Assembly (NCBI GenBank): GCA_947176065.1
Contig: CAMWPB010000031.1
Location: 1-52,163, forward strand
From: an uncultured Lachnospiraceae bacterium
GTDB lineage: Bacteria; Bacillota; Clostridia; Lachnospirales; Lachnospiraceae
Direction of reading: 5' to 3'
Length of the DNA stretch: 52,163 nt
Under the pieces are notes generated by a model. The model saw only the letters and a list, made by a program, of their open reading frames with translations. It ran no database searches and was not told where the DNA came from. The position numbers and the translations under genes are program-made. Below, piece after piece: positions 33,523-41,441 of the stretch. How positions within the stretch are numbered: position 1 is the first letter of the stretch; the number at the start of each line of letters is the position of its first letter.

Positions 33523-34422
33523 TTAATCCGTTTCCTCCTCCGTCGTCGCCTTAATATAGAAGACGCCCACAAACAACAGTATCACCAGCAGTACATTGGC
33601 CACCGCGGAGCCCTTGCTGTACTTAAACATTTCAAAGGACAGCTTATAGGAATAAGTAGACAGCATATGGGTGGAATTGACCGGGCCGCCGCTCGTCATG
33701 ACATAAACCAGATCATACACCTTAAACGTATAGATGAATCCGAGAATCAGCACGGACTCAATGGTGGGCTTCAAAAGCGGCAGCGTGATCTTCCAGAATG
33801 TCTGCACTTTTCCCGCCCCGTCAATGGACGCACTCTCATACAGTTCTTTTGGAATGGTGGTAAGGCCTGTGGAAATCAGTATCATGTTAAAGGGAATGCC
33901 GATCCATACATTGGCGCAGATCAGGGCAAACATTGCCGTTCCCGGCGTAGTCAGCCATTCTATGTTCTTTTCTATCAGATGTAAGCTTCTCAGGATAAAA
34001 TTGATAATCCCGATATCTGTGGCAAACAGCAGCTTAAACATCAACGCCGTGACAGTGATCGGTATCATCCAGGGCACCAGCAGGATGCCGCGCACCGGCT
34101 TGGCGAAAGAAAACCGCTGGCTGAAAAAGAGCGCCAGTGCAAAGCCAACGACAAACTGAAATACCAGACACGAAACCGTAAACCGCAGGGTATTCCACAG
34201 GGAACTGGTAAATACACTGTCCTTAAAAAGCTCCAGATAGTTGTCAAACAGGATGAAATTCCTTGTTCCCTTCACCAGATTCCCCGCATTGACGTCCTGA
34301 AAGCTTAAGATGATATTGTGGATGATCGGATATCCCACAAAAATAAGCATATAGAGAAACGCCGGAAGAACAAACAGCATTCCCACATTTTCATAGCGGA
34401 AAAGCTTTTTTAATTTTGTCAT
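33523..34422 (-). CDS. Carbohydrate ABC transporter permease, MalF/UgpA type (locus 2)
   Basis: A 299-residue membrane protein with six helices (the first is VGMLFVLPAFLYMLIFVGYP) and the EAA loop ELYESASIDGAGKVQTFWKIT. ATG 34422 follows AGGAGG. It comes after the binding-protein gene and a strong hairpin, so read-through from the binding-protein promoter is likely to give lower expression of the membrane part. Confidence 0.93.
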   Translation of the reverse strand: MTKLKKLFRYENVGMLFVLPAFLYMLIFVGYPIIHNIILSFQDVNAGNLVKGTRNFILFDNYLELFKDSVFTSSLWNTLRFTVSCLVFQFVVGFALALFFSQRFSFAKPVRGILLVPWMIPITVTALMFKLLFATDIGIINFILRSLHLIEKNIEWLTTPGTAMFALICANVWIGIPFNMILISTGLTTIPKELYESASIDGAGKVQTFWKITLPLLKPTIESVLILGFIYTFKVYDLVYVMTSGGPVNSTHMLSTYSYKLSFEMFKYSKGSAVANVLLVILLFVGVFYIKATTEEETD

Positions 34423-34517
34423 GAAAAACCTCCTATCTTTTGCATCATGCCGAAACAGTTTTTTGAGAACAGGCTCACGCCCTGTCTCATCTGAAATCTA
34501 CGCGGCTCTGCGTGGAC

Positions 34518-34570
34518 AAAAAACCGCCGCCGCACAGATTCTACCTATGTAATACTCTGTGCAGCGACGG
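34518..34570 (-). terminator. Terminator-like hairpin between binding protein and permease genes (locus 2)
   Basis: Arms CCGCCGCCGCACAG (34524-34537) and CTGTGCAGCGACGG (34557-34570), with two mismatches, followed on the minus strand by TTTTTT (34518-34523). It lies 11 bases after the binding-protein stop. It probably lowers transcription into the permease genes. Confidence 0.78.
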
Positions 34571-34581
34571 TCTGTTATGCC

Positions 34582-35883
34582 TTACTTTACAATACCGTCA
34601 ATCGTTGCCTGCGCCTGCGCCGCCGCGTTCTCAGGTGTGGCCGTTCCTGTGATGACCTGATTGAATGCCAGGGAAATGGCGTCGGACACGCTGGGCCACT
34701 CAGCCAAAGGGCCTCTCGGCATCGCATAATTCAGCTCCTCCACGAAGGGATAGTACGGAGAATCTGCCGCGAACTGACTTTCCGCAATGGTCTTATCCGC
34801 CGAGATATAACCGAACTGGTTCATCATAAACTTCACCTTCTCCTCGCTGGTGGCATAAGTGAGGAAGTCCAGCGCCCCGTCCACATTTCCGCCGTTTATT
34901 ACCGCATAGTTCTCACCGCCAAGCACTGACGCGTATTCCTTATCTCTGGGAATCAGTGTCACCTTCCAGTTCAGATCCGGCGCCTCGGACTGCATGGTCG
35001 GAATCTGCCACGGGCCGTTCACCATCATCGCCGCATTGCCCGCGATAAACTGGTTCATCACATCACCCTGTGTCCAGTTGATGCACTCCTTGCTCATCAC
35101 GCCCTCATCAATCAGACCCTGAATAAAGGCAAGGGCGCGGATACCGTTCTCATTATTGATATCATAGGAAGTGGCCCCTGTAGACCAGAGCCAGGGAGCA
35201 AAATTGAAGGTTCCCTCTTCGTTCTGCACGCTGCAGAATGCCAGCCCGGTAACCGAATCTGTCGTCAGCGCCTTCGCCGTCTCCTTCAGCTCGTCCCATG
35301 TAGCGGGAACGCTGCAGCCCGCCCCGTTCAGCATATCCTCATTATAGTAAAGGGCAAGGCAGTTCGCGCCGAACGGTACACCGTACAATTTCCCGTCTAC
35401 CGTACAGGAATTCACGGTTCCCTCATAATAATTGCTCACGTCAAACTTACCTGTCAGATCCTCGAAAATTCCCATTGCCACATAAGAGGCGTGATCCGGG
35501 GAATCCAGAATTGCAATATCCGGGAGCTCATCTGCGGAAGCGCCGATAGACAGCTGCTTCTTAAAATCCGCAAAAGGCACATATTTGGCATTTACCTCAT
35601 ACTGATCCTGCGATCCGTTATATTCCTGAATGAGCTGGTCCAAAGTTACCTGATGCCCCTCATTCTCCCAGTAATACCAGATGGTAACCGCCTGCGCTTC
35701 GCCGGACGAAGCAGTCTCGCCGCTGTTCTCCTCCCCGGCGCTCTCCTGCGCTGCGGGCGCCTTGTCTGCTGCCGGCGCATTGTCCGCCGCAGCGCCCTTG
35801 CCGCCCCCTGATCCGCACCCGGTCATAATACCGGCCGTCACCGCCAACGCCGTCAACACCGCTGTTATCTTTCTCTTCTTCAT
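34582..35883 (-). CDS. Carbohydrate ABC transporter solute-binding lipoprotein (locus 2)
   Basis: A 433-residue family 1 binding protein. The lipoprotein signal MKKRKITAVLTALAVTAG ends in the lipobox MTGC (Cys near 22). An Ala/Pro/Glu-rich linker precedes the binding domain (TIWYYWENEGHQVTLDQLIQEY, DELPDIAILDSPDHASY, LALYYNEDMLNGAG, NAAMMVNGPWQIP). ATG 35883 has GGGAGGAGG upstream; the ORF extending to 36078 is spurious. It is the first gene of the locus 2 transport operon, with its own promoter and hairpin, as expected for the most abundant component. Confidence 0.93.
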   Translation of the reverse strand: MKKRKITAVLTALAVTAGIMTGCGSGGGKGAAADNAPAADKAPAAQESAGEENSGETASSGEAQAVTIWYYWENEGHQVTLDQLIQEYNGSQDQYEVNAKYVPFADFKKQLSIGASADELPDIAILDSPDHASYVAMGIFEDLTGKFDVSNYYEGTVNSCTVDGKLYGVPFGANCLALYYNEDMLNGAGCSVPATWDELKETAKALTTDSVTGLAFCSVQNEEGTFNFAPWLWSTGATSYDINNENGIRALAFIQGLIDEGVMSKECINWTQGDVMNQFIAGNAAMMVNGPWQIPTMQSEAPDLNWKVTLIPRDKEYASVLGGENYAVINGGNVDGALDFLTYATSEEKVKFMMNQFGYISADKTIAESQFAADSPYYPFVEELNYAMPRGPLAEWPSVSDAISLAFNQVITGTATPENAAAQAQATIDGIVK

Positions 35884-35929
35884 ATTTCCTCCTCCCAACC
35901 TTTGTATAGGTTTTGCTTTTGTTGGGTTT

Positions 35930-35958
35930 ATCATACCGCCTTTGGGTTCCCCGGCAAA
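35930..35958 (-). promoter_or_regulatory. Promoter of the locus 2 transport operon
   Basis: Minus strand TTTGCC (35953-35958), 17-bp spacer, TATGAT (35930-35935). The -35 is weak, in keeping with an activated promoter. Confidence 0.5.
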
Positions 35959-36001
35959 CGGGAGAAAAATGAAAAAGGATAAAATATCTAATCTCATCTT
36001 T

Positions 36002-37534
36002 TTATCTGTTGGACTTCCTGTACGCCGCGGGCGACATCCCCACACATTCCTTAAACACTCTGGCGAAATACTTGGCATCCGCGTATCCTATTTTCTCTGC
36101 GATCTCATACTGCTTAAGCTGGGTTCCGATCAGCAGCTCCTTTGCCTTGGACAGCCGGTAATTGCGGATATAGGTGCTGAAATTCTCCCCCACTTCCTTA
36201 TGAAACTGGCTTCCCAGATACTCCTGCGTCAGATTCAGCCTGTCCGCAATCTCGCTCAGGGTAATTCCGTCCGCATAAAACTCGTGAATCATGCTCTGCG
36301 TCTTTTTCACCGCAAGACTCACCGCCTCCGCGCCCTTTCCGGGCGCACTCATGTGCGCAAACAGCCCGTCAAAGCTTCTGCGCAGTTCTTCCTCTGTCTT
36401 TGCCCCCATAATACAGTCCAGCAGTTTTTTCTGGTCGACTTCCCGATAATTTATGCCGCCCACTTCCTTTGCGATGTTTAAGACCGCCCACTGAAAACGG
36501 ACATAGGATTCCTTGATCTCTTTTGGCGAATACATCCTCCCCTTTAGAAAATAGGTGTGAAACCGCTCTGTGATCTCGCGGATTTTCTCCTCCTCCCCCG
36601 TGCAGACTGCCGCCTTGATCTGGCTCTCCAGTTCCACCGGATAGATGCAGATCTCTGTCTGCACATCCGCAATCCGGGGATAGGAGATCAGGACGTCGTC
36701 ACCCAGAACCAGATTCCAGTCCATGTAGGGGAGCAGCGTCTGATAGCCCTCCCTGACCGCTTTGGCTCCTGTAACCTCCAGCATGCCATAACTGATATGA
36801 CGCCCCCGCTTATCTCTTTTCTGGAACAAAATCTGGTTCTGGTACCAGCGCTCTATTTCCTGTCTGGAAGCATAGTCATAGAGCAGGGCGAGAATCACCC
36901 GGTCATACTCCATATCCACCAGACAATACCGAACGCCTTTCTGCTCCAAAATCCACTGCATCTCCTGCCGTTTCTTCTCCCGCCCCGTCTCAAAGCAGTC
37001 CCCCATATAGATCAGCAGTTCAATAAGCGGCGTATCTTCTGCAATCTGATACTTCTTATCCAAAAACTCCTCCATTTTCGAATCCAAAGCCGCCACCCCG
37101 TACAGCAGGCCGGACACAATATGTTCCAGACTGCCCATGGTATCCGGCGTCCTTTTCTGTTCCTGCTCATAAAGATTCTGTATTTTCCGAATCGTCTGAA
37201 CGAACTCCGGCACCACCACAGGCTTGATGATATAGTCGCATACACCCAGCTTCACAGCCTGTCTGGCATAGGCAAATTCCGAGTAGGCCGTCAGGACAAT
37301 CACTTTGGGAAACAGACCGGCTTCCTGTACTTTTCCAAGCATCTTCAACCCGTCCATAACCGGCATTCTGATATCCGTGATGACCAGATCGGGCCGGTGC
37401 GCTTCTATACACTGCAGGCCTTCCTGCCCGTTCCCCGCAACGCCCTCTATGACAATGTCGGGAAACATCTTAGCCATCAGCTTACACAGGCCCTCCCTGA
37501 TCAGAATTTCATCTTCCACCACAACCGCTCTCAC
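36002..37534 (-). CDS. AraC-type response regulator, YesN-like with long middle region (locus 2)
   Basis: A 510-residue protein, twice the length of the locus 1 regulator. The N-terminal receiver (AVVVEDEILIREGL, Asp near 54 in LVITDIRMPVMDG, Lys in YIIKPV) is followed by a ~250-residue middle region without clear motifs and a C-terminal AraC helix-turn-helix (LSEIADRLNLTQEYLGSQFHKEVGENFSTY, IAEKIGYADAKYFARVFKECVGMSPAAYR). GTG 37534 is the start, with GGGAGGG about 11 bases upstream. It lies 31 bases after the kinase gene. It presumably activates the binding-protein operon that follows. The middle region may sense or dimerise. Confidence 0.93.
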   Translation of the reverse strand: MRAVVVEDEILIREGLCKLMAKMFPDIVIEGVAGNGQEGLQCIEAHRPDLVITDIRMPVMDGLKMLGKVQEAGLFPKVIVLTAYSEFAYARQAVKLGVCDYIIKPVVVPEFVQTIRKIQNLYEQEQKRTPDTMGSLEHIVSGLLYGVAALDSKMEEFLDKKYQIAEDTPLIELLIYMGDCFETGREKKRQEMQWILEQKGVRYCLVDMEYDRVILALLYDYASRQEIERWYQNQILFQKRDKRGRHISYGMLEVTGAKAVREGYQTLLPYMDWNLVLGDDVLISYPRIADVQTEICIYPVELESQIKAAVCTGEEEKIREITERFHTYFLKGRMYSPKEIKESYVRFQWAVLNIAKEVGGINYREVDQKKLLDCIMGAKTEEELRRSFDGLFAHMSAPGKGAEAVSLAVKKTQSMIHEFYADGITLSEIADRLNLTQEYLGSQFHKEVGENFSTYIRNYRLSKAKELLIGTQLKQYEIAEKIGYADAKYFARVFKECVGMSPAAYRKSNR

Positions 37535-37565
37535 CTTTTTCTTTCCCTCCCGCGTATCGACTCAT

Positions 37566-39365
37566 TTAGTCAACCCCGTCTCTTCCGCCGTCCGGCCAAT
37601 CGTCCACAGGAATGGAAATCCGTACCTCCGTTCCCTGTCCCAAAGAGCTGACGATCTTAACCTCCGCACGCCCGCCATAGTACATATGAATCCTTGTAAT
37701 GGCATTTTCCATTCCGATATGGTTTCTGTTATCGGTCTTTTTAAAAATCCCGGCATTCATTTCCCGCACCATTTCAGCGGGTATTCCACAGCCATTGTCC
37801 TGAATCCGTATGACGATCCGGTTCCCGTCCCGTCCCATGTCCATCTGCAGTTTATGGGTTCTGTCTACCCCCTCAAAACCATGCAGGATGGCATTTTCTA
37901 TAAAAGGCTGCAGCAACAGCTTATGAATGGGAAGTCCCATGATTTCCGGCTCCACATTGATATGACAGTCAAAGGAATTTTTCAGTTTCGTCTGCTGTAA
38001 AAAGATATATTGTTTCAGCCAGTCAACCTCGTCTTTGATCCTGACGACCCCATTGCTGTCGGAAATCCCGTACCGCAGAATACCGGCCAGCGTCGCTATC
38101 ATATTGCTGATCTCGTACTCATCCCTGTCAATGGCCATCCAGTTGATCGTATCCAGTGTATTGTAAAGAAAATGCGGATTGATCTGTGCTTCCAGAGCCG
38201 CAATTTCGGCATTCTTCTGCTTCTGCGTAGACTGTTTCAGCTTATCCATCATGGAATTAAACTCTTCCGCTATCACTTCAATCTCCGTGGGCCGCGTCCG
38301 GTCCGGCGCCACCCGGATCGTCAGATCCCCCCTGCCGGCTTTTCGCATCGTTTCCACAACCCGCTTTATGGAATCGGTCATTTTCGTCACCTGTCTGAAC
38401 ATGATAGTCATCACCGTACACAGGGACAGGACAATAATGGAAACCCGCAGCTGCTGCTGCTGCCTGAGCGCCTGAATCAGTTCTTCCTGACTGGTCACCC
38501 GGACAATCTCCCACCCCGTCTCCTCATCATGGACCGAATAGACGGAAAGCGCCGTTTCCCCTAAAAGCCCCGTCTCTCTGGCAATCCTCTGGCAGGCAGC
38601 CCTCTTGTCCTCCCGGCCCGCCCCCCTGTCATAGACAGCCTCTCCCACTCTTTCGGAACCGGTGCAGGAAATCAGCGTCCCCTCACTGTCCACGATAAAA
38701 TTCAACCCGTTCTCCGTCGTAGAGCAGATTTCCTCCAGCAGCCTTTCGTCAATACTGACAAGTACGATGCCGCACCGCTTGTCCACGTCCCGATAGTCAA
38801 TGATACGTCTCCCGATATGGAACAGATAGCAGGAATTGCTTCCAAATACCACTTTTTCTCCCGTGGGAATCGTGTGCAGCTTATTGTCGCCGCTGATTTC
38901 ACGGTAAAGCTCGGCCTGCGACATGGAAATACTGTCCATCCACGAAGTACGTGTGGTGGCCGAGGTCAGTTGATTGTAAAATACCAGTTCCCCGCTGTCC
39001 GTAATGACGGTAATGAATTTCACATAGTCCTTCGTATATACCATCCCTCTCAGGGCCCTGCGCAGCATCTGTCTGTTGCTCGCCACATCCTCCCCGGCAT
39101 TGATCTTATCGACCAGTTCCACAATATTATCGTCCGTATATACCTGATACAAAATGTCCTCATAGGAGTCCAGCCACACGTCCAGACTCACCCTGATCTG
39201 TTCCAGATTGGCATTTGTCATGCTCTCCACGTTCTGTCTGACCAGCCTTGACGTATTATAGTAAGCGACTATATTCACAAGAGCAATGGGCAGAAAGGAT
39301 GTCACAACAAAAGCCATAATCAACCGTGTCCCGATACTTTTTCTGTCAAAACTGATTTCACGCAT
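37566..39365 (-). CDS. Sensor histidine kinase, YesM/LytS type (locus 2)
   Basis: A 599-residue membrane kinase: TM1 (LIMAFVVTSFLPIALVNIVAYY), a sensor part up to ~290, TM2 (VSIIVLSLCTVMTIMF), a HAMP region, and the phosphoacceptor segment LEAQINPHFLYNTLDT with His near 397. Its ATPase part has QPFIENAILHG and DNGCGIPAE. ATG 39365 is preferred because GGGGAGGG lies upstream; the frame runs on to 39941 but that extension overlaps the L,D-transpeptidase gene and is low-complexity. A set of A-rich repeats precedes it. It forms a two-component system with the next gene. Confidence 0.92.
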   Translation of the reverse strand: MREISFDRKSIGTRLIMAFVVTSFLPIALVNIVAYYNTSRLVRQNVESMTNANLEQIRVSLDVWLDSYEDILYQVYTDDNIVELVDKINAGEDVASNRQMLRRALRGMVYTKDYVKFITVITDSGELVFYNQLTSATTRTSWMDSISMSQAELYREISGDNKLHTIPTGEKVVFGSNSCYLFHIGRRIIDYRDVDKRCGIVLVSIDERLLEEICSTTENGLNFIVDSEGTLISCTGSERVGEAVYDRGAGREDKRAACQRIARETGLLGETALSVYSVHDEETGWEIVRVTSQEELIQALRQQQQLRVSIIVLSLCTVMTIMFRQVTKMTDSIKRVVETMRKAGRGDLTIRVAPDRTRPTEIEVIAEEFNSMMDKLKQSTQKQKNAEIAALEAQINPHFLYNTLDTINWMAIDRDEYEISNMIATLAGILRYGISDSNGVVRIKDEVDWLKQYIFLQQTKLKNSFDCHINVEPEIMGLPIHKLLLQPFIENAILHGFEGVDRTHKLQMDMGRDGNRIVIRIQDNGCGIPAEMVREMNAGIFKKTDNRNHIGMENAITRIHMYYGGRAEVKIVSSLGQGTEVRISIPVDDWPDGGRDGVD

Positions 39366-39420
39366 GGCAGTCCCTCCCCTTTTATTATAGGAAGCATCTG
39401 CCGCAAAAAAACGGAAAATA

Positions 39421-39479
39421 TATAAGATAGGAGGAAAAATATAAGGGAAAATATAAGAAAAACTATAAGAAAATATACT
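39421..39479. repeat. A/T-rich short direct repeats upstream of locus 2 sensor kinase
   Basis: TATAAG occurs at 39421, 39440, 39452 and 39464, the last three spaced by 12 bases within AAAATATAAG-like units. On the minus strand they lie upstream of a TATAAT (39384-39389) that lacks a good -35. That is a typical arrangement for an activator bound to repeated half-sites. Confidence 0.5.
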
Positions 39480-39490
39480 GCAAATACCGA

Positions 39491-39534
39491 AACCCGCCTG
39501 AACCGGGATACCGATCTCCGATTCCAGACGGGTT
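39491..39534 (-). terminator. Hairpin after the L,D-transpeptidase gene
   Basis: AACCCGCCTG (39491-39500) pairs with CAGACGGGTT (39525-39534) with one mismatch. It could end minus-strand transcription before the kinase promoter; the T-run is poor (TCGGTATTTG). Confidence 0.5.
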
Positions 39535-39557
39535 ATTCTGACTCTGCTGTCCGATTT

Positions 39558-39633
39558 CCTGATGCCGACGCCGTTCCGGCCCTGCTCTCCAGCCTCCTGA
39601 TGCCAACGCTGTTCCGGCTCTACTCTCCGGCTT
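39558..39633. repeat. Two tandem 38-bp repeats across the L,D-transpeptidase stop
   Basis: Units 39558-39595 and 39596-39633 both begin CCTGATGCC and include GTTCCGGC and CTCTCC. They differ at a few positions, and a partial third copy follows inside the gene. The stop codon (39620-39622) lies in the second unit. Confidence 0.6.
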
Positions 39634-41239
39634 CCTGCCAACCCGGCTCCGGCTGAGGGACTGTTTCCGGCTGGGGAACCGGCTCCGGCAATACTGCAGG
39701 CTCTACAGGCACTCCCGCCTCCGGCATCGCTGGCCCTCCTTCCCTCGTCACATTCTCCGGCTCCAATTCCAGCGGAATCTCCGGCAGCGGCTCCGGCTCC
39801 GTTCCCGGCAGATAATAACAGATGACGGGCGTGTTCTTCTCCACATAACCATAAATTTCCTGCGCAACGGAATAGGGCAGATTGACACAGCCATGGGAAC
39901 CGTTTGTCAGATATATGTTTCTGCCAAACTCGCTTCTCCATGTCGCGTCGTGCATTCCCACGTTATTATTAAAAGGCATCCAGAAAGAAACCGGCGTGCT
40001 GTAAGTTTCCCCGTTTAACGTGGCGTTCCGCTCCTTGTAAGTAATTCCGTAAATTCCCGGCGGCGTTTCGTTTCCTCTGTTCGGATTGCCGGACACAAAA
40101 TCCGACTCCAGAACGCACGCCCCGTTCTGGTATAAAAACAGATGCTGCGCCGTCAGGTTGATTTCCACATAAGAATCTCCGTAATCCGGGTCGTCATAAG
40201 AGGCCGCCGTCTGTCTGTAGACAGGAATCCGTTCTCCGCCCTCGCCCTTCTCTAACAGCCCGATCAGCTCCTCCGTCTCCTGTCCCACATCCATCCACCA
40301 GCCATAATCTCCCAAGTCAATTGTCACTTCCTGTCCATAGCTTGTCTGGAACTTTCTCTTATGAAAGACCGTGTCATATTTTTTCCGCAGGGAATTGACA
40401 TACTCTTTAACCAGTTCCGGGTCAAGCTCTACCCGGTTTCCTCTCCGTATAATCCAGCCCGCCACGGTATCTGCGTCCAAACTCTCCCGTTCTGTCCCAA
40501 ATGTATAAGTTATGGCAGTATTCACATAGTTCTGCAGCTTTTCATAGGTGGCTTTCAGCCCCGCATCCTCCGTGGTAATCCCGGGTTCCTCATAGCATCC
40601 CGCCGCATCCAGATCCACCTGCTCCTCCAGTCCGTTCAGGGCTGTCCTGATGGCCTCCAAGGCCTTATCCCGGTTCAGACGGTTTCCCTTCGTTTCCGCT
40701 ACCAGCTCAAAACCGCTCCCCGATACATAATCCGCTATGTACGCATCCGTCGGCTCTTTGATAAAATCCCTTTGAAAGCCTCTCAGTGCGTTGATTTTTT
40801 CCTCCAATGCCGTCTCCTCATAAAAAGGCGGCGCATCTGTCCTGTAATCCGCATCCTGTTTCAAAAACCACAGATAGCGGTTCTGCCCCTGCAAAACGGC
40901 CTCTAATGGCTCCGTGGAAACATAGGAAATCCCAATCTCACTTCCCAATATTTCCTCCTCCAAAGTCGTACCGTCCGCCTGACGCTCAATGACCCTGAGA
41001 GAATACCTGCCGATCCTCTCCTCCAGCTCTGGGATCGACATACCCGACACGTCCACCTTATCAATCACCGTGCCGTTTAAAAAGCAGCTCTGATAGCGCC
41101 CAAGACCCGCCATGTAGACCACCAGCAGGACAAGGAGCGGCGTCAGGACAAGCACAGCCGCAATCAGAAGTTTCCGCCTTTTCCCTGTGCCTTCCCTATT
41201 CTGTTCTGTTTTCTCCCTGTTTTTGAACTGTAGTTTCAT
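39620..41239 (-). CDS. L,D-transpeptidase (YkuD) with PG_binding_4-like domain
   Basis: A 539-residue single-pass membrane protein. A basic N-terminus and a TM helix (LLIAAVLVLTPLLVLLVVYMAG, near 24-45) are followed by the region GTVIDKVDVSGMSIPELEERI typical of the PG_binding_4 family and, near the C-terminus, the YkuD domain with YLTNGSHGCVNLPY, where the Cys is the catalytic nucleophile and the His lies two residues before it. It should make 3-3 cross-links or attach proteins in peptidoglycan. The C-terminal ~60 residues are rich in Pro and Glu and were partly built from tandem repeats. ATG 41239 is favoured over a TTG at 41281, although the ribosome binding site (AGGA) is weak. Confidence 0.92.
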   Translation of the reverse strand: MKLQFKNREKTEQNREGTGKRRKLLIAAVLVLTPLLVLLVVYMAGLGRYQSCFLNGTVIDKVDVSGMSIPELEERIGRYSLRVIERQADGTTLEEEILGSEIGISYVSTEPLEAVLQGQNRYLWFLKQDADYRTDAPPFYEETALEEKINALRGFQRDFIKEPTDAYIADYVSGSGFELVAETKGNRLNRDKALEAIRTALNGLEEQVDLDAAGCYEEPGITTEDAGLKATYEKLQNYVNTAITYTFGTERESLDADTVAGWIIRRGNRVELDPELVKEYVNSLRKKYDTVFHKRKFQTSYGQEVTIDLGDYGWWMDVGQETEELIGLLEKGEGGERIPVYRQTAASYDDPDYGDSYVEINLTAQHLFLYQNGACVLESDFVSGNPNRGNETPPGIYGITYKERNATLNGETYSTPVSFWMPFNNNVGMHDATWRSEFGRNIYLTNGSHGCVNLPYSVAQEIYGYVEKNTPVICYYLPGTEPEPLPEIPLELEPENVTREGGPAMPEAGVPVEPAVLPEPVPQPETVPQPEPGWQEAGE

Positions 41240-41337
41240 TCGTCCTGTTTCCCTGTATGATAAATTGTTATTTATGTGCAAAAGTCTTCTGACCCTACAC
41301 TACGCATAAGCAGATTCGAAATGCTTCGCGCATAAAG

Positions 41338-41374
41338 AAGGAATGCCATACACCCCTAGTATAACATTCCTTCT
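41338..41374. promoter_or_regulatory. Inverted repeat over the L,D-transpeptidase promoter / gltD terminator
   Basis: GAAGGAATG (41338-41346) and CATTCCTTC (41366-41374) form perfect 9-bp arms around the -10 region of the promoter below. The same DNA lies 68 bases after the gltD stop and, on the minus strand, is followed by TTTAT, so it may act as terminator, operator or both. Confidence 0.55.
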
Positions 41375-41387
41375 CCGAATTTCCAAT
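41359..41387 (-). promoter_or_regulatory. Promoter of the L,D-transpeptidase gene
   Basis: Minus strand TTGGAA (41382-41387), 17-bp spacer, TATACT (41359-41364). Confidence 0.6.
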
Positions 41388-41441
41388 CTGCCATTTTTAT
41401 GAAATATCCCGGCATTTTTCTATGAATTTACCTGTCCCTGA

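Noticed and set aside
36557..37651. 364-codon plus-strand frame opposite the locus 2 response regulator
   Set aside because: It is antisense to a well-supported receiver/AraC protein, and the translation is His/Arg/Leu-rich without motifs.
39415..39480. CRISPR-like array in the A-rich repeats
   Set aside because: Units are 6-12 bp and contiguous, with no 20-40 bp spacers and no cas genes.
39366..39941. 192-residue N-terminal extension of the locus 2 kinase
   Set aside because: It overlaps the L,D-transpeptidase end, is Gly/Ala-rich and lacks a ribosome binding site, while ATG 39365 has a good one.
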